Assembly (NCBI GenBank): GCA_029821455.1
Contig: JALGTI010000119.1
Location: 1 to 8,345, forward strand
Source of the DNA: Candidatus Zipacnadia bacterium
GTDB lineage: Bacteria > Armatimonadota > Zipacnadia > Zipacnadales > Zipacnadaceae
DNA length: 8,345 nucleotides
Direction of reading: 5' to 3'
Made by a program: the position numbers and the translations under genes. The notes under the pieces are model-generated. The model was not told the origin of the DNA. It saw only the letters and a program-made list of their open reading frames with translations, and did no database searches. Position 1 is the stretch's first letter; each line of letters starts with the position of its first letter. Shown here one piece after another: positions 7,101 through 8,345 of the stretch.

Positions 7101-7665
7101 CGGTCCGCGCCACGACCGCCAATGGCCCAGGAGTGAATAGCATGGGGGCCTGGTCAAGGGCGGCTTCATCCAGGTCCGGTCGGGTGCTGATCGCCACCAC
7201 ATCGCAGGCCGTCCTTCCCGCGACCCCGCTGGGCCGCCTGAACTCGACCCCGAAGCTATCCCCGACCTCCTCTGCGGCCACCGGTGCGAACTGCAGCCAT
7301 TGCCACCTGTTTATCTGCTCTGGTTTGATTGAAGTAACCGGCTGTCGCTTGCCTCCCCCATCAGTAGTCGTAAGCCGAATCTCCTCCTCTTGCGTGCCGG
7401 GCCACACACGCAAGTACACCGTCACCGGCCTGCTCGTACGCGGGAAGGGCAGCCCGTCCAGAGTCATCAGACCGTCGCTCTTTGGCGCCTTGCCCCCGGA
7501 TGCCGCCGGGTCATCCCAGACCCAGCCCCCGGGCAGCACGAACTCTTCCGCCTCGAACGCCCAGGGGCCGACCTCAGCGTCATAGACTTTCCGTCCCTCC
7601 TGAGCCGCACCAATAGAGATGGATAGGAGCAGGGCCAGTCCGCACAATAGTGTGGAATACTGCAT
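4123..7665 (-). CDS. Secreted multi-domain putative glycoside hydrolase with CBM9-like module
   Basis: This 1180-residue protein opens with a type I signal peptide (1-21: MQYS, hydrophobic core LLCGLALLLSI, then GAA before Gln22), so it acts outside the cytoplasmic membrane. Domains by eye: a beta-sandwich (about 25-170); a CBM9-like module (about 190-390, with APNLDGLGDDPCWENA and VYDDANLYLLISSDEP); beta-rich modules (about 395-770), one with the lectin-like ELYLNDELIGRG (515-526); an alpha/beta-barrel-like region (about 775-1095); and a C-terminal beta domain (about 1105-1180). The barrel holds YDYEYGP (902-908) followed by Cys917-x-Cys919-x2-Cys922 and AAFREY. This resembles the acid/base Glu and zinc-binding cysteines of GH42 beta-galactosidases. 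Glu905 is the candidate acid/base and Glu1046, in NTWETRP, a possible nucleophile; both are inference. The ATG at 7663-7665 is preferred over 7680 because GGAGGT lies seven bases before it. The gene appears intact. The substrate cannot be told. Confidence 0.85.
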   Translation of the reverse strand: MQYSTLLCGLALLLSISIGAAQEGRKVYDAEVGPWAFEAEEFVLPGGWVWDDPAASGGKAPKSDGLMTLDGLPFPRTSRPVTVYLRVWPGTQEEEIRLTTTDGGGKRQPVTSIKPEQINRWQWLQFAPVAAEEVGDSFGVEFRRPSGVAGRTACDVVAISTRPDLDEAALDQAPMLFTPGPLAVVARTASAPNLDGLGDDPCWENAVACGGFVRLGSPAVAEADTTVKMVYDDANLYLLISSDEPILNVAQQRRHEFVAEKTQRDDLVYEDDSAVILLDPTNTGRQVYDFTVNAQGTVADARCTGPDLWETRDLGWDSGAQARGNIGEDVWTVEMAIPFADLGGTPGVGDRWQACLGRLAKARQETSSWNPSAKGFHDPIQLGTLVFGDVTPGVSLTTPASLQLGGNEVTASLSPLAGQPVGVYLYSGIAQVLAASKHPWSRPSERSRTYGFVEVADKPAAVLQSFEVRDEGELSVEHAVFEAATLKPLYLTPALTRVAKSSVAQVGLACDGPYELYLNDELIGRGTEANDEAIVAPLQKGPNVFALKLEKGTAAIAVEPPGSRFTGETWKVAPADTTDATLAALDDVAWPMVKTTGDHPKLGPIVGEPGQGVVLRRTLLWEKTRIWNTPVPAYYLARGPAQHFNVLVEGVKGRSLEAWTTYVATPPDFEIVGAGGFYATTTPDQPYFRCTQLGVQEVAGQDMRVVKVTADKPVLAGRHYIMSMFNVFVRYRDEAGEPADLEHEFRYWSEANAGNVSEPPQSFKVRLLPKLSGQQPKTLLFELYGGWLGTMDEEALREEVLKCAQAAGFNEVTCGGSFARWLSDNAPRYGMRTAVGFNFEELYWVGLDAYLQEHPDERLVNLNGTPDDHYLCTTLVLGERWTVVEAQLASFIERNRPHVVTYDYEYGPLKDGGAHSCYCPRCLAAFREYAGLAPDVTLDAQVIKQQYAAQWIDFMARRVAQICAKLKEAIHRLSPGTHFSLYSGYQTPDQPERYGLDWRYVGELQACDFAVCGYGRPVEATATTIEALQGIPLAGGTIIRPYNTWETRPNVPITRAEVLLTALDCPGGVMVYNRNPMDGRSWYAVAEVSRLAATYEDLFLSGARSSLPGLDSRQVQVLGDGRTTLICAMNGGSTPVEYAIVLPADAGAGQEFYSGKLVDAGETVTCALEPGEAVVYVLRK

Positions 7666-7672
7666 GTTGCGC

Positions 7673-7678
7673 ACCTCC
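7673..7678 (-). promoter_or_regulatory. Ribosome binding site of the secreted protein
   Basis: GGAGGT on the minus strand ends seven bases before the ATG at 7663-7665. It overlaps the ATG at 7678-7680, which would otherwise give a five-residue longer protein. This settles the start and leaves a clean signal peptide. A short inverted repeat, GGCTCTTGAGCC, lies just upstream at 7684-7695. Confidence 0.8.
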
Positions 7679-7719
7679 ATAGAGGCTCAAGAGCCGCATG
7701 CCTGGCTGGCAGCTACTTG

Positions 7720-7748
7720 GTTACAGTTTGCATCCATTCAATTATCAA
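7720..7748 (-). promoter_or_regulatory. Sigma-70-like promoter for the leftward gene cluster
   Basis: On the minus strand TTGATA (7743-7748, five of six to the -35 consensus) is followed after exactly 17 bases by TGTAAC (7720-7725, four of six to the -10). Transcription would begin near 7713, leaving an untranslated leader of about 48 bases before the ATG at 7665. It is the best promoter seen in the window. It sits directly after the terminator-like hairpins of the upstream gene, where a new transcription unit would be expected. Confidence 0.55.
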
Positions 7749-7751
7749 AGA

Positions 7752-7793
7752 AGCAGCGCCCTTTGAGGGCTGCTCGCTTCCTGCAAAGGGCGC
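7752..7793 (-). terminator. Overlapping stem-loops after the prepilin-like gene
   Basis: GCGCCCTTTG (7784-7793 read on the minus strand) pairs perfectly over ten bases with CAAAGGGCGC (7756-7765), leaving an 18-base loop. The second arm can instead pair, as AGGGCGCTGCT (7752-7762), with AGCAGCCCT (7766-7774), giving nine pairs, a two-base bulge and a CAA loop. The compact form is followed by TTCTTT, a weak T-run, so it could end transcription of the prepilin-like gene whose stop is about 87 bases upstream. The T-run is imperfect, so function is uncertain. Confidence 0.45.
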
Positions 7794-7879
7794 CACCTCA
7801 CACCTGCATGAGCACCTTGGGCCCAGCGCAGCCGCTGACGTCCGACGCAGCCGCCGGTGTCAACGCTGACTTGCGAGGC

Positions 7880-8345
7880 TCACCACCCCAGACAATCCGC
7901 GCTCCCTGGCATATGCCCGCAGTACCAGTACGGGGGGCTCTTCATCGGATAGCGGTACGCTTTGCCTGGACCGCTGTACCACTTGGCATGGCCGTCGGCC
8001 AGGGCGACGTTCTCGCCGCCGTTGTGTACCCAGTAGTGGTAGTTCATTCTCCAACAGCCAAACACCCCATATCCTGGTTCAGTAGGCCCGTAGTACGAGC
8101 TTTCCCCAAAGACGGCCACTTCCGCCGGGTCTGGGATTTGCGCGAGATTGGCCAACGGCATGAAGCCTTGCCAACCCGTTGGGTTAACGGGAGGATTTCT
8201 CCTCATACACCAGGTGTTTATGACGAAGGCGCACGACATGCCGTAATGCGCCCCCCACCCCAACACGTTCTGCTCGGAGTTGTAACCCCCTGCCTCTGGC
8301 TTGCCGCGACTGGGGCAGAGCCACAACTGCCAATTCTGCATGTAT
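7880..8345 (-). CDS. Prepilin-like protein with H-X9-DG motif (DUF1559-type), N-terminus outside the window
   Basis: Only the C-terminal part is present: the frame runs through base 8345 without a start being needed, and the codon before the apparent ATG at 8339-8341 encodes Tyr. Counting from that Met, a CPS segment lies at 9-11 and an H-X9-DG motif at 106-117 (His106, Asp116-Gly117, in HNGGENVALADG), followed by an aromatic, Cys-containing tail ending SADCLGW. CPS followed by a C-terminal H-X9-DG is the hallmark of the prepilin-type DUF1559 family. The family is greatly expanded in Planctomycetota, Lentisphaerota and relatives. Its members normally carry an N-terminal cleavage/methylation helix and export as pseudopilins; that helix would lie beyond the right edge. 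Its role is not known, and a functional link to the glycan genes is not shown, since a terminator-like element and a promoter separate them. Confidence 0.85.
   Translation of the reverse strand, partial: YMQNWQLWLCPSRGKPEAGGYNSEQNVLGWGAHYGMSCAFVINTWCMRRNPPVNPTGWQGFMPLANLAQIPDPAEVAVFGESSYYGPTEPGYGVFGCWRMNYHYWVHNGGENVALADGHAKWYSGPGKAYRYPMKSPPYWYCGHMPGSADCLGW

Noticed and set aside
7666..7680. ATG at 7680 as start of the secreted protein
   Set aside because: It overlaps the GGAGGT ribosome site, has no site of its own, and would put five extra residues before a signal peptide that is complete from 7665.
1..8345. CRISPR arrays, tRNA or rRNA genes, insertion-sequence ends, long direct repeats
   Set aside because: I looked for repeated blocks and known RNA or transposase signatures by eye and found none that could be supported.

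Overview
The window is GC-rich bacterial DNA in which every supportable gene lies on the minus strand, so the biological order runs from right to left. The gene types suggest an uncultured environmental bacterium of the Planctomycetota, Lentisphaerota or Armatimonadota kind. These are a prepilin-like protein with an H-X9-DG motif, a very large secreted protein with a family-9-like carbohydrate-binding module, a long beta-propeller, a Gfo/Idh/MocA oxidoreductase and an L-fucose/L-arabinose isomerase-like fragment. This assignment is inferred from gene content only.

Right edge (7880-8345): the C-terminal part of a prepilin-like (DUF1559-type) protein. It is followed by a gap with two competing stem-loops and a good sigma-70-like promoter (7720-7748) reading leftward. 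Centre right (4123-7665): an intact 1180-residue exported multi-domain protein. Its TIM-barrel-like region carries a Cys-x-Cys-x2-Cys cluster and a glutamate motif resembling GH42-type glycosidases. Centre (2057-3997): an intact 646-residue beta-propeller with a GTG start and a strong Shine-Dalgarno sequence.

The left 2 kb differs. The Gfo/Idh/MocA gene (start 1799) has a frameshift with a TAG near 1640, and it loses family similarity before its expected C-terminus, around 930-945. It is followed by a non-coding AT-richer island and then by only the last third of an isomerase-like gene (183-689). A short reading frame at 1-165 leaves the window on the left. The right 6 kb shows no lesions while the left 2 kb has several, so local gene decay or an internal deletion is more likely than uniform sequencing error.

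Together the genes look like a carbohydrate-use locus: an exported glycan-binding and putative glycan-cleaving protein, a propeller of unknown role, then intracellular sugar oxidation and isomerisation. The intracellular catabolic part appears broken here. I see no tRNA, rRNA, CRISPR array or transposase.
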